From contig CANQYW010000003.1 in NCBI GenBank assembly GCA_947628185.1, positions 98,987-162,986 of the forward strand: a DNA stretch of 64,000 nt, in the 5' to 3' direction. Origin of the DNA: an uncultured Oscillospiraceae bacterium (GTDB lineage: Bacteria > Bacillota > Clostridia > Oscillospirales > Oscillospiraceae). Positions 9,135 through 19,335 of the stretch are shown piece by piece; the first letter of the stretch is position 1; every line of letters starts with the position of its first letter. The notes beneath the pieces were generated by a model. That model was not told the DNA's origin, made no database searches, and saw only the letters and a list, made by a program, of their open reading frames with translations. The position numbers and the translations under genes were made by a program.

Positions 9135-10808
9135 ATGTTAGTGTCATCAAAGGAAAAACTGAAAATCATCGCCCTGGGCGGGCTCAACGAGATCGGCAAG
9201 AACATGTACGTCTACGAGTACGGACAGGATATCATCGTGGTGGACTGCGGGATAGGTTTCCCGGACGACGACATGTACGGTATCGACTCCGTCATACCGG
9301 ACATCACCTACCTCACGAAGAACGCGGACAGGGTCCGGGGCATAATCCTCACCCACGGCCACGAGGACCACATAGGCGCCATGCCCTTCGTGATGGACGA
9401 GCTCATGAGCGTGCCCGTCTACGCCACTCCCCTCACCTGCGCGCTTGTCAACATTAAGCTACAGGAGCACGGCACCGCGAGCCTCGTCACCATGAACCCC
9501 GTGAAGGCCGGCGAGACCATAAAGTGCGGCTGCTTTAAGATAGAGTTCATCCATGTGAACCACTCCATCCCGGACTCCGTGGCCCTGGCCATCAAGACCC
9601 CCGTGGGCGTCATAATCCACACCGGGGACTACAAGATAGACACCACCCCCATCGACGGCGGCATGATAGACCTCGCCCGCATAGGCGAGCTGGGCAAGAA
9701 GGGGGTCCTGGCCCTCGTGACGGACTCCACGAACGTGGAGAACCCGGGCTACTCCCTCTCCGAGAGCGTCGTGGCGGCGAACTTTGAAAATCAGTTCAAG
9801 GACTTCCACGAGCGCATAATCGTCACCACCTTCGCCTCAAACGTCCACCGCCTACAGCAGGTAATAAACTGCGCCAAGAAGTACGGCCGGAAGGTGGCCG
9901 TCACCGGCCGGAGCATGGAGAACGTACTCAGGGTGGCAACTGAATTGGGGTACATGGACATTCCCCAGGGGATATTGGTCGACATAAACCAGATAAAGGG
10001 CCTCCCCAAGGACAAGATCGCGATAATCACCACCGGCAGCCAGGGGGAGACAATGAGCGCCCTCCACAGGATGGCTTTCTCGGAGCACCGCCAGGTGGAG
10101 ATAATGCCCGGGGACAAGATAATAATCTCCGCCTCCGCCATACCCGGCAACGAGAACTCCATCAGCGAGGTCATTGACGAGCTCTTCCGCAAGGGGGCGA
10201 GCGTCGTATATGAGCGGAGCGCCTTACTCCACGCCTCCGGCCACGCCTGCCGGGAGGAACTGAAGCTCATGCTGGCGCTGGTGAAACCTAAGTTCTTCGT
10301 GCCGGTCCACGGGGAATATAGGCACCTCAAGATACACGCGGACCTCGCCAAATCCATGGGCGTCCCGGCAAATAACGTGGTGATCAGCGACATCGGGCGT
10401 GTCATCGAGATGAGCGGCAGATCCGTCAAGTTGGAGGGCTCCGTCCCCTCGGGACAGGTATTTGTGGACGGCACGGGCGTGGGCGACGTGGGGAGCGTCG
10501 TCCTGCGGGACAGGAAACACCTGGCCTCGGACGGTATGCTGGTAGTGGTCATGAGTCTATCCAGCTTTGACGCGGGCCTCGTCTCCGGGCCGGACATCAT
10601 AACCCGCGGGTTTGTGTACGTCAAGGAGGCCGACGAGCTCATACGGGAGCTCAAGGAGATCGCCGTGGAGGTGGTGACCACCTGCAACGCCCGCCGCGCC
10701 AGGGACTGGTCCGGCATAAAGGCCACGTTGAAGAGCCGCCTCTCGGACTACCTCTACAAGAAGACGAAACGCAACCCCATGGTACTGCCCGTTATCATGG
10801 AGGTATGA
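9135..10808 (+). CDS. rnj: Ribonuclease J
   Basis: KIIALGGLNEIGKNMYVYEYGQDIIVVDCGIGFPDDDMYGID, LTHGHEDHIGA, HASGHACREELKLMLALVKPKFFVPVHGEYRHL. Confidence 0.95.
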   Translation: MLVSSKEKLKIIALGGLNEIGKNMYVYEYGQDIIVVDCGIGFPDDDMYGIDSVIPDITYLTKNADRVRGIILTHGHEDHIGAMPFVMDELMSVPVYATPLTCALVNIKLQEHGTASLVTMNPVKAGETIKCGCFKIEFIHVNHSIPDSVALAIKTPVGVIIHTGDYKIDTTPIDGGMIDLARIGELGKKGVLALVTDSTNVENPGYSLSESVVAANFENQFKDFHERIIVTTFASNVHRLQQVINCAKKYGRKVAVTGRSMENVLRVATELGYMDIPQGILVDINQIKGLPKDKIAIITTGSQGETMSALHRMAFSEHRQVEIMPGDKIIISASAIPGNENSISEVIDELFRKGASVVYERSALLHASGHACREELKLMLALVKPKFFVPVHGEYRHLKIHADLAKSMGVPANNVVISDIGRVIEMSGRSVKLEGSVPSGQVFVDGTGVGDVGSVVLRDRKHLASDGMLVVVMSLSSFDAGLVSGPDIITRGFVYVKEADELIRELKEIAVEVVTTCNARRARDWSGIKATLKSRLSDYLYKKTKRNPMVLPVIMEV

Positions 10809-11140
10809 TGAACATACAGATATTCGGCAAGTCGAAGTGTTTCGACACGAAGAAGGCCGAGCGGTACTTCAAGGAGCGGCGGATAAAGTTCCAGTCCGTG
10901 GACATACTCCGCTACGGCCTCAGCCCCCGGGAGTTCGACTCCGTCCGGCGGGCGGTGGGGCTGGAGAACATGATAGACCCCAAGGCCAAGGGGGCGGAGG
11001 TGCTAAAGTACCTGGCCCTCGATGAACAGAAGGCGGAGAGGCTATTTGAGGACCAGAGCCTAATAAAGACCCCGGTGGTGAGGAACGGCAAGTCCGCCAC
11101 CGTGGGCTACTGCCCCGAGGTCTGGAAGACTTGGGAGTAA
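10805..11140 (+). CDS. ArsC/Spx-family thioredoxin-fold protein
   Basis: NIQIFGKSKCFDTKKAERYFKERRIKFQSVDI...LIKTPVVRNGKSATVGY; overlaps RNase J stop by 4 nt. Confidence 0.82.
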   Translation: MMNIQIFGKSKCFDTKKAERYFKERRIKFQSVDILRYGLSPREFDSVRRAVGLENMIDPKAKGAEVLKYLALDEQKAERLFEDQSLIKTPVVRNGKSATVGYCPEVWKTWE

Positions 11141-11200
11141 ACCGAGATGAGGGCGAGGCTTTCGCCCTCATTGGCTAATATACACTTATAGATTAGGAGG

Positions 11201-12823
11201 ATGGCTGTGAGGATCACATTCATCGGCGCTGTCCATGACGTCACCGGGAGCCGGACGCTGCTGGAGGCCGGCGGCCACTATGTGCTCATCGACTGCGGAA
11301 TGCGCCAGGGCACACCGGGCTTTGAGAATATCGAGATGCCGGTGCCGCCCGCCAAGATAGAGTGCGTCCTTCTGACGCACGCCCACGTGGACCACTCCGG
11401 GAACCTGCCTCTTCTCTATAAAGAGGGGTTCCGTGGGGCCGTCTACTCGACGGAGGCCACGAGGAACCTCTGCGAGATAATGCTCCGTGACTGCGCGAAC
11501 ATACAGGTCTCCGAGGCGGAGTACGCCACCCGAAAGGCCCGGCGGGCCGGTGAGCCAGACGTCAAGCCCCTCTTTGACCTCATGGACGCGGAGGGCGTCT
11601 TGAAACTCTTCCGTGGCACAGAGTACGGCAGGGTCATAAGGATAAACGAGAACATGGCCGTGCGTTTCTCGGACATAGGTCACCTCCTGGGGAGCTCCGC
11701 CATCGAGGTATGGCTCTCCGAGGGGGACACGGAGCGGAAGATAGTCTTCTCCGGGGACGTGGGCAACACGGACCAACCCATAATATGCGACCCCAGCTAC
11801 GTGGAGCGGGCGGACTACGTGATGATCGAGTCCACCTACGGCGACCGGCTCCACGGCGAGCGCCACGAGTGCGTGAGGACGCTGGCGGACTTCATCCAGA
11901 GGACCCTCGACCGGGGCGGGAACGTCATAATCCCCTCCTTCGCCGTGGGACGGACCCAGGAGATACTATATTTCATCCGGGAGATAAAAAACGAGGGCCT
12001 GGTCCGCGGCCACGACGGGTTCCCCGTATATGTGGACAGCCCCCTCGCGAATGAGGCCACCAGCGTCTTCATGCAGTGCGACACCTCCTACCTCGACCCC
12101 GAGACCCGGGCGGTGATGGCCGAGGGCGTGAACCCCCTGGTCTTTGACGGCCTGCGCCTCACCACCTCCACCGACGACTCCCGGGGCCTCAACACCGACA
12201 TGGAGCCCAAGGTCATAATCTCCGCCAGCGGCATGTGCGACGCGGGCCGCGTGCGGCACCATTTGAAATATAACCTCTGGCGGCCTGAGTGCTTGGTGCT
12301 CTTTGTGGGCTATCAGGCGGCGGGGACCCTGGGGCGCATCATCTACGACGGCGCCAAGAGCGTGAAACTCTTCGGCGACGAGGTGGCCGTGGAGGCCGAG
12401 ATAGGTTTCCTCCCCGGCGTCAGCGGCCACGCGGACAGGGACGGGCTCCTCGATTGGATGAGCGGTTTCACGGAGAAACCCCGGAAGGTGTTCGTGAACC
12501 ATGGGGACGAGGCCGCCTGCGAGGAGTTCGCCCGCCTATTGCGGGAGGACCTGGGGCTCGACGCCTACGCCCCCTACTCCGGGACGGAGTTCGACCTCGC
12601 CGCCGGTGAGTTCATAAGGGTCACCGAGGGCGTCCGGTACGAGAAGAGGAGCGCCGTCAAGGAGTCCCCGGCGAGACGCCGGGCCAACGACGCCTTCGCG
12701 AAACTCATAGAGGCCGTGGAGCGCCTCGCGAAGACGGCCCGGGACTGCGACGGCATGGCCACCAAGGACCTTGCCCGGTTCACCTCCCTCGTCAACAGCA
12801 TAAACGACAAGATGAAAAGGTAG
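11201..12823 (+). CDS. MBL-fold beta-CASP RNA-specificity protein
   Basis: LLTHAHVDHSGNLP, GDVGNTDQPI, IESTYGDRLH, SASGMCDAGRVRHHLKYNLW, SGHADRDGL. Confidence 0.92.
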   Translation: MAVRITFIGAVHDVTGSRTLLEAGGHYVLIDCGMRQGTPGFENIEMPVPPAKIECVLLTHAHVDHSGNLPLLYKEGFRGAVYSTEATRNLCEIMLRDCANIQVSEAEYATRKARRAGEPDVKPLFDLMDAEGVLKLFRGTEYGRVIRINENMAVRFSDIGHLLGSSAIEVWLSEGDTERKIVFSGDVGNTDQPIICDPSYVERADYVMIESTYGDRLHGERHECVRTLADFIQRTLDRGGNVIIPSFAVGRTQEILYFIREIKNEGLVRGHDGFPVYVDSPLANEATSVFMQCDTSYLDPETRAVMAEGVNPLVFDGLRLTTSTDDSRGLNTDMEPKVIISASGMCDAGRVRHHLKYNLWRPECLVLFVGYQAAGTLGRIIYDGAKSVKLFGDEVAVEAEIGFLPGVSGHADRDGLLDWMSGFTEKPRKVFVNHGDEAACEEFARLLREDLGLDAYAPYSGTEFDLAAGEFIRVTEGVRYEKRSAVKESPARRRANDAFAKLIEAVERLAKTARDCDGMATKDLARFTSLVNSINDKMKR

Positions 12824-12829
12824 TTTTCT

Positions 12830-14581
12830 ATGCACACCCGAGATTTCCACAAGGACAGCGTCCTCAAAATATTTCTGAGTTACTTCAGGCCCCACCTGGG
12901 GCTCTTCACCCTGGACATGGCCTGCGCCCTCATGATCTCCCTGGTGGACCTGGCCTTCCCCTACGTCTCAAGGCTCTGCCTATATGAGCTCATACCAGAG
13001 AGCCGCTACAGGGCCTTCTTCGCGGTGCTGGTGGTGATGGTGCTCTCCTACATACTCAGGGCCTTCTTCCAGTTCGTCGTCACCTACTGGGGCCACAGTT
13101 TCGGCACCATCGTGGAGGCGGACATACGCCAGGACCTATTTGAACACCTCCAGACCCTCTCCCTGAGCTTTTTCGACAAGAACCGCACGGGCCGGCTCAT
13201 GAGCCGCCTCACCTCCGAGCTCTTCGACATAACGGAGCTGGCCCACCACGGGCCGGAGGACCTGTTTATCTCCGGCGTCACCATTGTGGGGGCTATGGCG
13301 ATACTCTTCACCATCCAGTGGCGGCTGGCGCTTGTTATGCTCGTCCTCATACCCATATTCATAGCTGTTGTGAGCGTCAACCGCCGGGCCGTCATGCGGG
13401 CCTCCATGAAGGTGAAGGAGACTAACGCCGTCATAAACGCGGACATAGAGTCCGGCCTCTCCGGTATGCGCACCGCCAAGGCCTTCACCAACGAGGAGAC
13501 GGAGCACAAGAAGTTCCTCCGGGCCAACGACGAGTTCCGGGTCTCCAAACGGGGCCACTACAAGGCCATGGGCAAGCTCAACGCCTCCATGGAGTTCTTC
13601 CTGGGCGTGATGCCCGTGGTGGTCATTGGCGTGGGCGGGCTCCTCATCATGGACGGCAAGATGGACTACGTGGACCTCATAACCTTCAGCCTCTACACCA
13701 GCACATTCATAACGCCCATGCGGAAACTCTCCAACCTCTCGGAGATGCTGGTCTCGGGGCTGGCGGGCCTCCGGCGGTTCGTGGAGCTCATGCAGGTGGA
13801 GCCGGAGATAGAGGACAGCCCCGGCGCGGGTGAACTCCGTGACGTCCGGGGGGATATAGATGTCCGGGACGTGAGTTTCACCTACGAGCGGGAGGACACA
13901 GCCGTCCTCCACCATGTGTCGCTCCACGTCTCTCCCGGGGAGACCGTGGCCGTTGTGGGTCCCTCCGGCGGCGGCAAGACGACGCTATGCAGTCTCATTC
14001 CCAGGTTCTACGACGTCACCGAGGGCAGCATACTGATTGACGGCACGGACATTCGTGACGTGACCCAGCGCTCCCTCCGGCGGAACATAGGCGTCGTACA
14101 GCAGGACGTCTTTCTCTTCGCCGCCAGCATATACGACAACATCCGCTACGGCCGCACCGACGCCACCCGGGCGGAGGTCATAGAGGCGGCGAAACGCGCC
14201 GAGATATACGAGGACATAATGGCCATGCCCGACGGCTTTGACACCTACGTGGGCGAGCGGGGCGTCCTCCTCTCCGGCGGACAGAAACAGCGCATATCCA
14301 TAGCGCGGGTATTTTTGAAGGACCCGCCGGTGCTCATCCTCGACGAGGCCACCTCCGCCCTTGACAGCGTCACCGAGGAGCGGATACAGCGCGCCTTCGA
14401 CGAGCTCTCCCGGGGGCGCACGACAGTCATAATCGCCCACCGGCTCTCAACCGTGCGGAACGCCAGCAGGATAGTTGTGATCCGGGACGGCGTCATCACC
14501 GAGGAGGGTACCCACGAGGAGCTCTTAGCGCTAAACGGCGACTACGCGAACCTCTATAGAACGCAAAACCTGCACAAATAA
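12830..14581 (+). CDS. ABC transporter, fused permease/ATP-binding (exporter type)
   Basis: Walker A GPSGGGKTT, LLSGGQKQRISIAR signature, VLILDEATSALD, IIAHRLSTV. Confidence 0.95.
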   Translation: MHTRDFHKDSVLKIFLSYFRPHLGLFTLDMACALMISLVDLAFPYVSRLCLYELIPESRYRAFFAVLVVMVLSYILRAFFQFVVTYWGHSFGTIVEADIRQDLFEHLQTLSLSFFDKNRTGRLMSRLTSELFDITELAHHGPEDLFISGVTIVGAMAILFTIQWRLALVMLVLIPIFIAVVSVNRRAVMRASMKVKETNAVINADIESGLSGMRTAKAFTNEETEHKKFLRANDEFRVSKRGHYKAMGKLNASMEFFLGVMPVVVIGVGGLLIMDGKMDYVDLITFSLYTSTFITPMRKLSNLSEMLVSGLAGLRRFVELMQVEPEIEDSPGAGELRDVRGDIDVRDVSFTYEREDTAVLHHVSLHVSPGETVAVVGPSGGGKTTLCSLIPRFYDVTEGSILIDGTDIRDVTQRSLRRNIGVVQQDVFLFAASIYDNIRYGRTDATRAEVIEAAKRAEIYEDIMAMPDGFDTYVGERGVLLSGGQKQRISIARVFLKDPPVLILDEATSALDSVTEERIQRAFDELSRGRTTVIIAHRLSTVRNASRIVVIRDGVITEEGTHEELLALNGDYANLYRTQNLHK

Positions 14582-14644
14582 GCAAAAAAGCAAAAAAGCC
14601 GGGGGGAGACCACTTCGCACGGAAGTATCTCCCCTCGGGTCATA

Positions 14645-14720
14645 TGGAGCGGCTTACGAGGCTCGAACTCGCTACCTCCACCTTGGCAAGGTGGCGCTCT
14701 ACCAGATGAGCTAAAGCCGC
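14645..14720 (-). tRNA. tRNA-Gly (GCC), CCA encoded
   Basis: Reverse complement GCGGCTTTAGCTCATCTGGTAGAGCGCCACCTTGCCAAGGTGGAGGTAGCGAGTTCGAGCCTCGTAAGCCGCTCCA; anticodon loop TTGCCAA. Confidence 0.97.
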
Positions 14721-14773
14721 GTTTATCGGAGCGAGGACTATTATATATTCTTTTCTCCGATTTGTCAACCAAA

Positions 14774-14818
14774 AAACGGGGGAATTTTTGAGCGAATTCA
14801 AAAATTCCCCCGTTTCTC
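14774..14818 (-). terminator. Intrinsic terminator downstream of transglutaminase-like lipoprotein
   Basis: ACGGGGGAATTTTTG...CAAAAATTCCCCCGT perfect inverted repeat, T-tract on - strand. Confidence 0.8.
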
Positions 14819-16189
14819 TTATGGCTCCTCGCCCTCCTCCGGCGGCGGGGTCTCGCCGCCCTCGCCGGGGTCCTCTGGCTCCTGGGGTCCGGGGTCGGGC
14901 TCCGGCTCATCATCGCCGCCGGGTCCCGGCTCGGGCTCCGGCTCAGGTTCGGGTTCCGGTTCCGGCTCCGGGGTGTCTGGGGGCTCCACCGGCGGGGCGC
15001 CGGTCTCACCGCCGGGATCGGGCTCCGGCTCCGGGGCGCCGTACTCCGGGCCGTAGAGGGACTCACCGTCTGCCGCGGGGTAGACGGACCCCTCCCACCA
15101 GTAGTTGAAGAACTGCATCTGGGCGTCATTTAGGAATCTTATCTCCCCCTCCCGCACCTCGGTGCAGTCCAGGTGGTAGACGGTGCCGTCCTCGAAGGTT
15201 ATGAGGTTCCAGGCGTGGTCGTAGTTGTTGTGGCGGCCGCGTATGACCTGGCAATCGATATTCAGCTCGTCGCAGAGGACCTTCATGGCCATGGCGAACC
15301 CCTCCCCCACGGCGCTGCCCTGCACCAGGGCCCCAAAGGCGTTCATGGCGCTGTAGCGGCGGCTGAGACTGTCCGAGACCGCGAGGTCCGCGTCGAAGCG
15401 CACGTTCTCCGCAAGGTACCTCCCCAGTTCCCCGGCCCGCTCCATCACCGTCTCCCCGGTGAGGTTCTCCAAGATGAACTCCACCTTCACGCCTATGCTG
15501 TTCATGCGGGAGTTTATGGTGCTCTGGGCGTAGGGGAAGGAGAACTTTATGTCCGCTATGCAGTCCCCGCTCCACTCGGGGTAACTCGCGACGGTGACGG
15601 TGGGGAAGTAGAGTATCTCCGCCGGGTTCTCGTAGTATATCTCCTCTATCATGCTCTCGAGGCGCTCGTTGTCCATGGAGAGGCCCCGCAGGTGCAGCGT
15701 GAGGCCGGGGGCCCGGGACTTCATGGCGTTCTCGATGAGATAGCGCACCCGGTCCTCCCGGTCGCAGAGGCGTATCTCATCTATCTCCTCCTTGGGGTGG
15801 CGGTAGATGATGGATATGTTGGCCTCGTAGTAGGAGACTATCCTATTTATGCTGTGGTTGATGTAGTAGACGGCGTAGGCCCCCAGGGGCGTCTCGTTGG
15901 CCGCCGCCACGCAGGCGTTGGAGAGCTCCGTCTCCATGTCCCCCTCGTAGCCCATGAAACGGACCACACCCCGCTCCACGCCGTTCTCCACGAAGGTGTT
16001 CACCGCCGCCTCCAGCTCGTCGTAATTCTTCACCTCGATGGTCATCTCGCCGGAGTCGGAACTCTCGGGCGACACCACCCGGTGGCGGGACGAGGTGGCG
16101 TACTCCCCGTCTATGAGGTCGGAGCATCCGGAGATGAGGCACACCGCCGCGAGCATCGCCGCCAGCGCCGCCTTACGCATCCCCGTCAC
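14819..16189 (-). CDS. Lipoprotein with transglutaminase-like domain lacking the catalytic Cys; Pro/Glu repeat tail
   Basis: Lipobox LISGC; GEGFAMAMKVLCDELNIDCQVIRGRHNNYDHAWNLITFEDGTVYHLDCT matches transglut_core except Cys to Gly; EPEPEPEP tail. Confidence 0.75.
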   Translation of the reverse strand: MTGMRKAALAAMLAAVCLISGCSDLIDGEYATSSRHRVVSPESSDSGEMTIEVKNYDELEAAVNTFVENGVERGVVRFMGYEGDMETELSNACVAAANETPLGAYAVYYINHSINRIVSYYEANISIIYRHPKEEIDEIRLCDREDRVRYLIENAMKSRAPGLTLHLRGLSMDNERLESMIEEIYYENPAEILYFPTVTVASYPEWSGDCIADIKFSFPYAQSTINSRMNSIGVKVEFILENLTGETVMERAGELGRYLAENVRFDADLAVSDSLSRRYSAMNAFGALVQGSAVGEGFAMAMKVLCDELNIDCQVIRGRHNNYDHAWNLITFEDGTVYHLDCTEVREGEIRFLNDAQMQFFNYWWEGSVYPAADGESLYGPEYGAPEPEPDPGGETGAPPVEPPDTPEPEPEPEPEPEPEPGPGGDDEPEPDPGPQEPEDPGEGGETPPPEEGEEP

Positions 16190-18434
16190 CCTCCAAAAAG
16201 CTCATCTGCTGCTCCTCCCTGTCCTCGTCCCGGAGTAGCGCCCCCGCCGCCGGGATGGAGCGCACCCGGTACCGGGAGACGTTCTTTATCCGCGTCTCCG
16301 CCAGGAGGCGGGCGTCCGTCACTATCCTATTCTTCTTCGGGCTCACCACCCCCACGCCCTGGGTGTTCTTCGTGGTCTTGGGCATCAGGAGGATGGTGGG
16401 GAACACCACCGCCCGGCCGTCCGAGGTGTAGACGGCCACGTCCGTGTCCTCAAGGATTGGCAGTATCGCCACCAGGGGCGAGCGGTCGGAGTAGGCGTTG
16501 GCGAGTTTCTTCCTATTTGTCTTCGTCTCAAAGCCCGAGAGGGCCACCCGGGCCGCCTTGCCGTTCTCATAGAAATATATTAGGTTCCCCGTGTAGTCCC
16601 CGGGGACGCACACGAATATGGCGCTCTCCCCCTCCTCCATCTTGAGCTGGGTGGGGACGTATGTCCCGAGGGCGGAGGCCTTGGTGTCGCCAAACTCCGA
16701 GAGCCGCGTCTTGTAGCACTGGAAACGGTCCGTGAACACCAATAGCTCTGAGTTATTCGTGGCCTCGAACTTCGTGAGGAGGCCGTCGCCCTCCTTAAAT
16801 TTCTGCTCGCCGCTCATCCGCAGCGACTGGGGCGTTATCTTCTTGAGGTACCCTCCCCTTGAGAAGAAGACCGTCACGGGGTAGTCCTCCCCCTCCGGCT
16901 CCTCCTCCACCTCCACTATCTCGTGCTCGTAGACGATGTCCGTCTTCCTGGGGGCGCCGTACTTCTTTATGACGTTCTCAAGTTCCCTCTTTATAATGGT
17001 CTTTATCCGGCGGGGACTTTTGAGCGTGTCCTCAAGGTCCGCTATCTCCTTCTCCAGCCGCTCTATGTCCTGGAGCCTTTTTAGGATGTACTCCTTATTT
17101 ATGTTCCGCAGTTTAATTTCCGCCACGAACTCCGCCTGGATCTCGTCTATGCCGAAACCGATCATGAGGTTCGGCACCACCTCGGCCTCCTCCTGGGTGC
17201 CCCGGATTATCTTTATGGCCTTGTCGATGTCGAGAAGTATCTTCCCGAGACCTCTTAGCAGGTGCAGGCGGTCGCGTTTCTTCTGGAGGTCGCAGTAGAC
17301 CCGCCGCCGCACGGCCTCCATCCGCCAGGCGGTCCACTCGGCCAATATCTCCCTTATGCCCATGACCTTCGGCGTCCCGGCGATGAGGATATTGAAGTTG
17401 CATGCGAAGGAGTCCATGAGGGGCGTGGAGCGGAATAGTTTCGCCATCAGCTTATCCGGGTCCGTGCCGCGCTTGAGGTCGATAGCGAGCTTGAGGCCCG
17501 TGAGGTCCGTCTCGTCCCGCATGTCGGATATCTCCCGGAGTTTCCCGGTCTTCACGAGCTCCGCCACCTTGTCCATCACGGCCTCCGCCGTGGTGGTGTA
17601 TGGTATCTCATAGACCTCGATTAAGTTCTCGCTCTTATCAAAACGCCACTTGGCCCGGAGTTTCACGCTCCCCCGGCCCGTCTCATATACCTCCCGGATG
17701 CCCTCCGCGTCGTAGAGGAGCTCGCCGCCGGTGGAGAAGTCCGGCGCCCGGAGGGTGGAGTAGATGTCGCACTCCGGGTTCGCGAGGTACTCTATCTCCG
17801 TCCGGCAGACCTCCTCTAAGTTAAACGAGCAGATATTTGAGGCCATTCCCACGGCGATGCCGGTGTTGGCGGAGACAAGCACATTGGGGAAGGTGGTGGG
17901 CAGGAGCTGGGGCTCCTTCATGGTGGAGTCGTAGTTATCAACGAAGTCCACCGTGTCGCTGTCAATGTCCCGAAAGAGCTCCGCGCATATGGGGGAGAGT
18001 TTCGCCTCGGTGTAACGGGAGGCGGCGTAGGACATGTCCCTTGAGTACACCTTTCCGAAGTTGCCCTTGGAGTCCACGAAGGGCGTCAGCAGCGCCTCGT
18101 AGCCCTTTGAGAGCCGCACCATCGTCTCATATATGGCCGCGTCCCCGTGGGGGTTGAGGCGCATTGTCTGCCCCACGATATTCGCGGACTTCGTCCTCCC
18201 GCCGGTGAGGAGCCCCATCTTGTACATTGTGTAGAGGAGTTTCCTGTGGGCGGGCTTAAAGCCGTCGATCTCCGGTATCGCCCGGGAGACTATGACCGAC
18301 ATGGCGTATGGCATAAAGTTTATCTCCAGCGTGTCGGTTATCTTCTGGTCCAGGACCTGGGCGTGGAGCCCCACCACGTTGGGGTTCGGGTTCGCCCTCT
18401 TGGGGGAGTCCTCCCCCTTCTTCCTCCTTGGCAT
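16173..18434 (-). CDS. Divergent type IIA topoisomerase subunit A (ParC/GyrA-like)
   Basis: MPYAMSVIVSRAIPEIDGFKPAHRKLLYTM, LNPHGDAAIYETMVRLS, active-site region AASRYTEAKLSPI; RBS GGAGGG before ATG at 18434. Confidence 0.92.
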   Translation of the reverse strand: MPRRKKGEDSPKRANPNPNVVGLHAQVLDQKITDTLEINFMPYAMSVIVSRAIPEIDGFKPAHRKLLYTMYKMGLLTGGRTKSANIVGQTMRLNPHGDAAIYETMVRLSKGYEALLTPFVDSKGNFGKVYSRDMSYAASRYTEAKLSPICAELFRDIDSDTVDFVDNYDSTMKEPQLLPTTFPNVLVSANTGIAVGMASNICSFNLEEVCRTEIEYLANPECDIYSTLRAPDFSTGGELLYDAEGIREVYETGRGSVKLRAKWRFDKSENLIEVYEIPYTTTAEAVMDKVAELVKTGKLREISDMRDETDLTGLKLAIDLKRGTDPDKLMAKLFRSTPLMDSFACNFNILIAGTPKVMGIREILAEWTAWRMEAVRRRVYCDLQKKRDRLHLLRGLGKILLDIDKAIKIIRGTQEEAEVVPNLMIGFGIDEIQAEFVAEIKLRNINKEYILKRLQDIERLEKEIADLEDTLKSPRRIKTIIKRELENVIKKYGAPRKTDIVYEHEIVEVEEEPEGEDYPVTVFFSRGGYLKKITPQSLRMSGEQKFKEGDGLLTKFEATNNSELLVFTDRFQCYKTRLSEFGDTKASALGTYVPTQLKMEEGESAIFVCVPGDYTGNLIYFYENGKAARVALSGFETKTNRKKLANAYSDRSPLVAILPILEDTDVAVYTSDGRAVVFPTILLMPKTTKNTQGVGVVSPKKNRIVTDARLLAETRIKNVSRYRVRSIPAAGALLRDEDREEQQMSFLEGDGDA

Positions 18435-18466
18435 ATATTCCCTCCGTCTGCCGCGCCGGCGGCTCG

Positions 18467-19333
18467 TCAAATAACGTGCTTATACTTCTCCCCCGTGGGC
18501 GTGGCAGCGAGACCCCCCTCGCCGGTCTCCCGGAGGGACGCCGGCAGGGCCGCGCCCACCTCCGCCATGGCGTCGATGACCTCGTCCACGGGTATGCGGC
18601 TGGTGATGCCCGCCAGGGCCATCTCACCCGCCGAGAGGGCGTTCACCGCCCCGATGACGTTCCGCTTTATGCAGGGCGTCTCCACAAGCCCGCCCACCGG
18701 GTCGCAGACGAGCCCTAAGAGGGACTTTAGCGCCATAGCGGAGGCGTTGGCCATCTCCTCCATGGTCCCGCCCAATAGATGCACCAGCGCCGCCGCGGCC
18801 ATAGCGGAGGCGGAACCGATCTCCGCCTGACAGCCGCACTCCGCGCCGGATATGCTGGCCCGGTTCGCTATTACCTCCCCGATGCCGGCGGCCACATATA
18901 GCGCCTCCACCATCCTCTGCTCACCGGCGCCCACGGCCTCCCCCACGGGGATGAGCACCGCCGGCAGGACGCCGCAGGCCCCCGCCGTGGGGGCGGCCAC
19001 GATCCTCTTCATGCAGGCGTTGCACTCCCCCATGGAGAGGGCCGCCGCCACTATCTTCCCGAATAGCTCCCCGGCCACGCACCCGCCAGACGCCACGAAC
19101 TGGGCCATCCGGCCCCCATCGCCCCCGGCAAGGCCGCTGGCGGAGCGGTCGCCGCCGTTGTACCCCGCGAGGGCCGACCTCATAACGGCGAGCATCCGGC
19201 CCATCTTCTCAAGGGACTCCGGCTCCGTCATGTCCTCCTCCGCCATATCCGCCTCCATGACGGCCCGCCAGAGGGGGACGCCCCGGTCCCTCGCGTACTT
19301 CAAAAGTCCGTCTACGGACGAAAAAACCTCCAT
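18467..19333 (-). CDS. sdaAA: L-serine dehydratase, iron-sulfur-dependent, alpha subunit
   Basis: VAAPTAGACGVLPAVLI, SGAECGCQAEIGSASAMAAAALVHLLGG, VCDPVGGLVETPCIKRN. Confidence 0.95.
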   Translation of the reverse strand: MEVFSSVDGLLKYARDRGVPLWRAVMEADMAEEDMTEPESLEKMGRMLAVMRSALAGYNGGDRSASGLAGGDGGRMAQFVASGGCVAGELFGKIVAAALSMGECNACMKRIVAAPTAGACGVLPAVLIPVGEAVGAGEQRMVEALYVAAGIGEVIANRASISGAECGCQAEIGSASAMAAAALVHLLGGTMEEMANASAMALKSLLGLVCDPVGGLVETPCIKRNVIGAVNALSAGEMALAGITSRIPVDEVIDAMAEVGAALPASLRETGEGGLAATPTGEKYKHVI

Positions 19334-19335
19334 GC

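Noticed and set aside
15173-16645. 490-aa + strand ORF opposite the transglutaminase-like and topoisomerase genes
   Set aside because: Spans two real - strand genes, no motif content.
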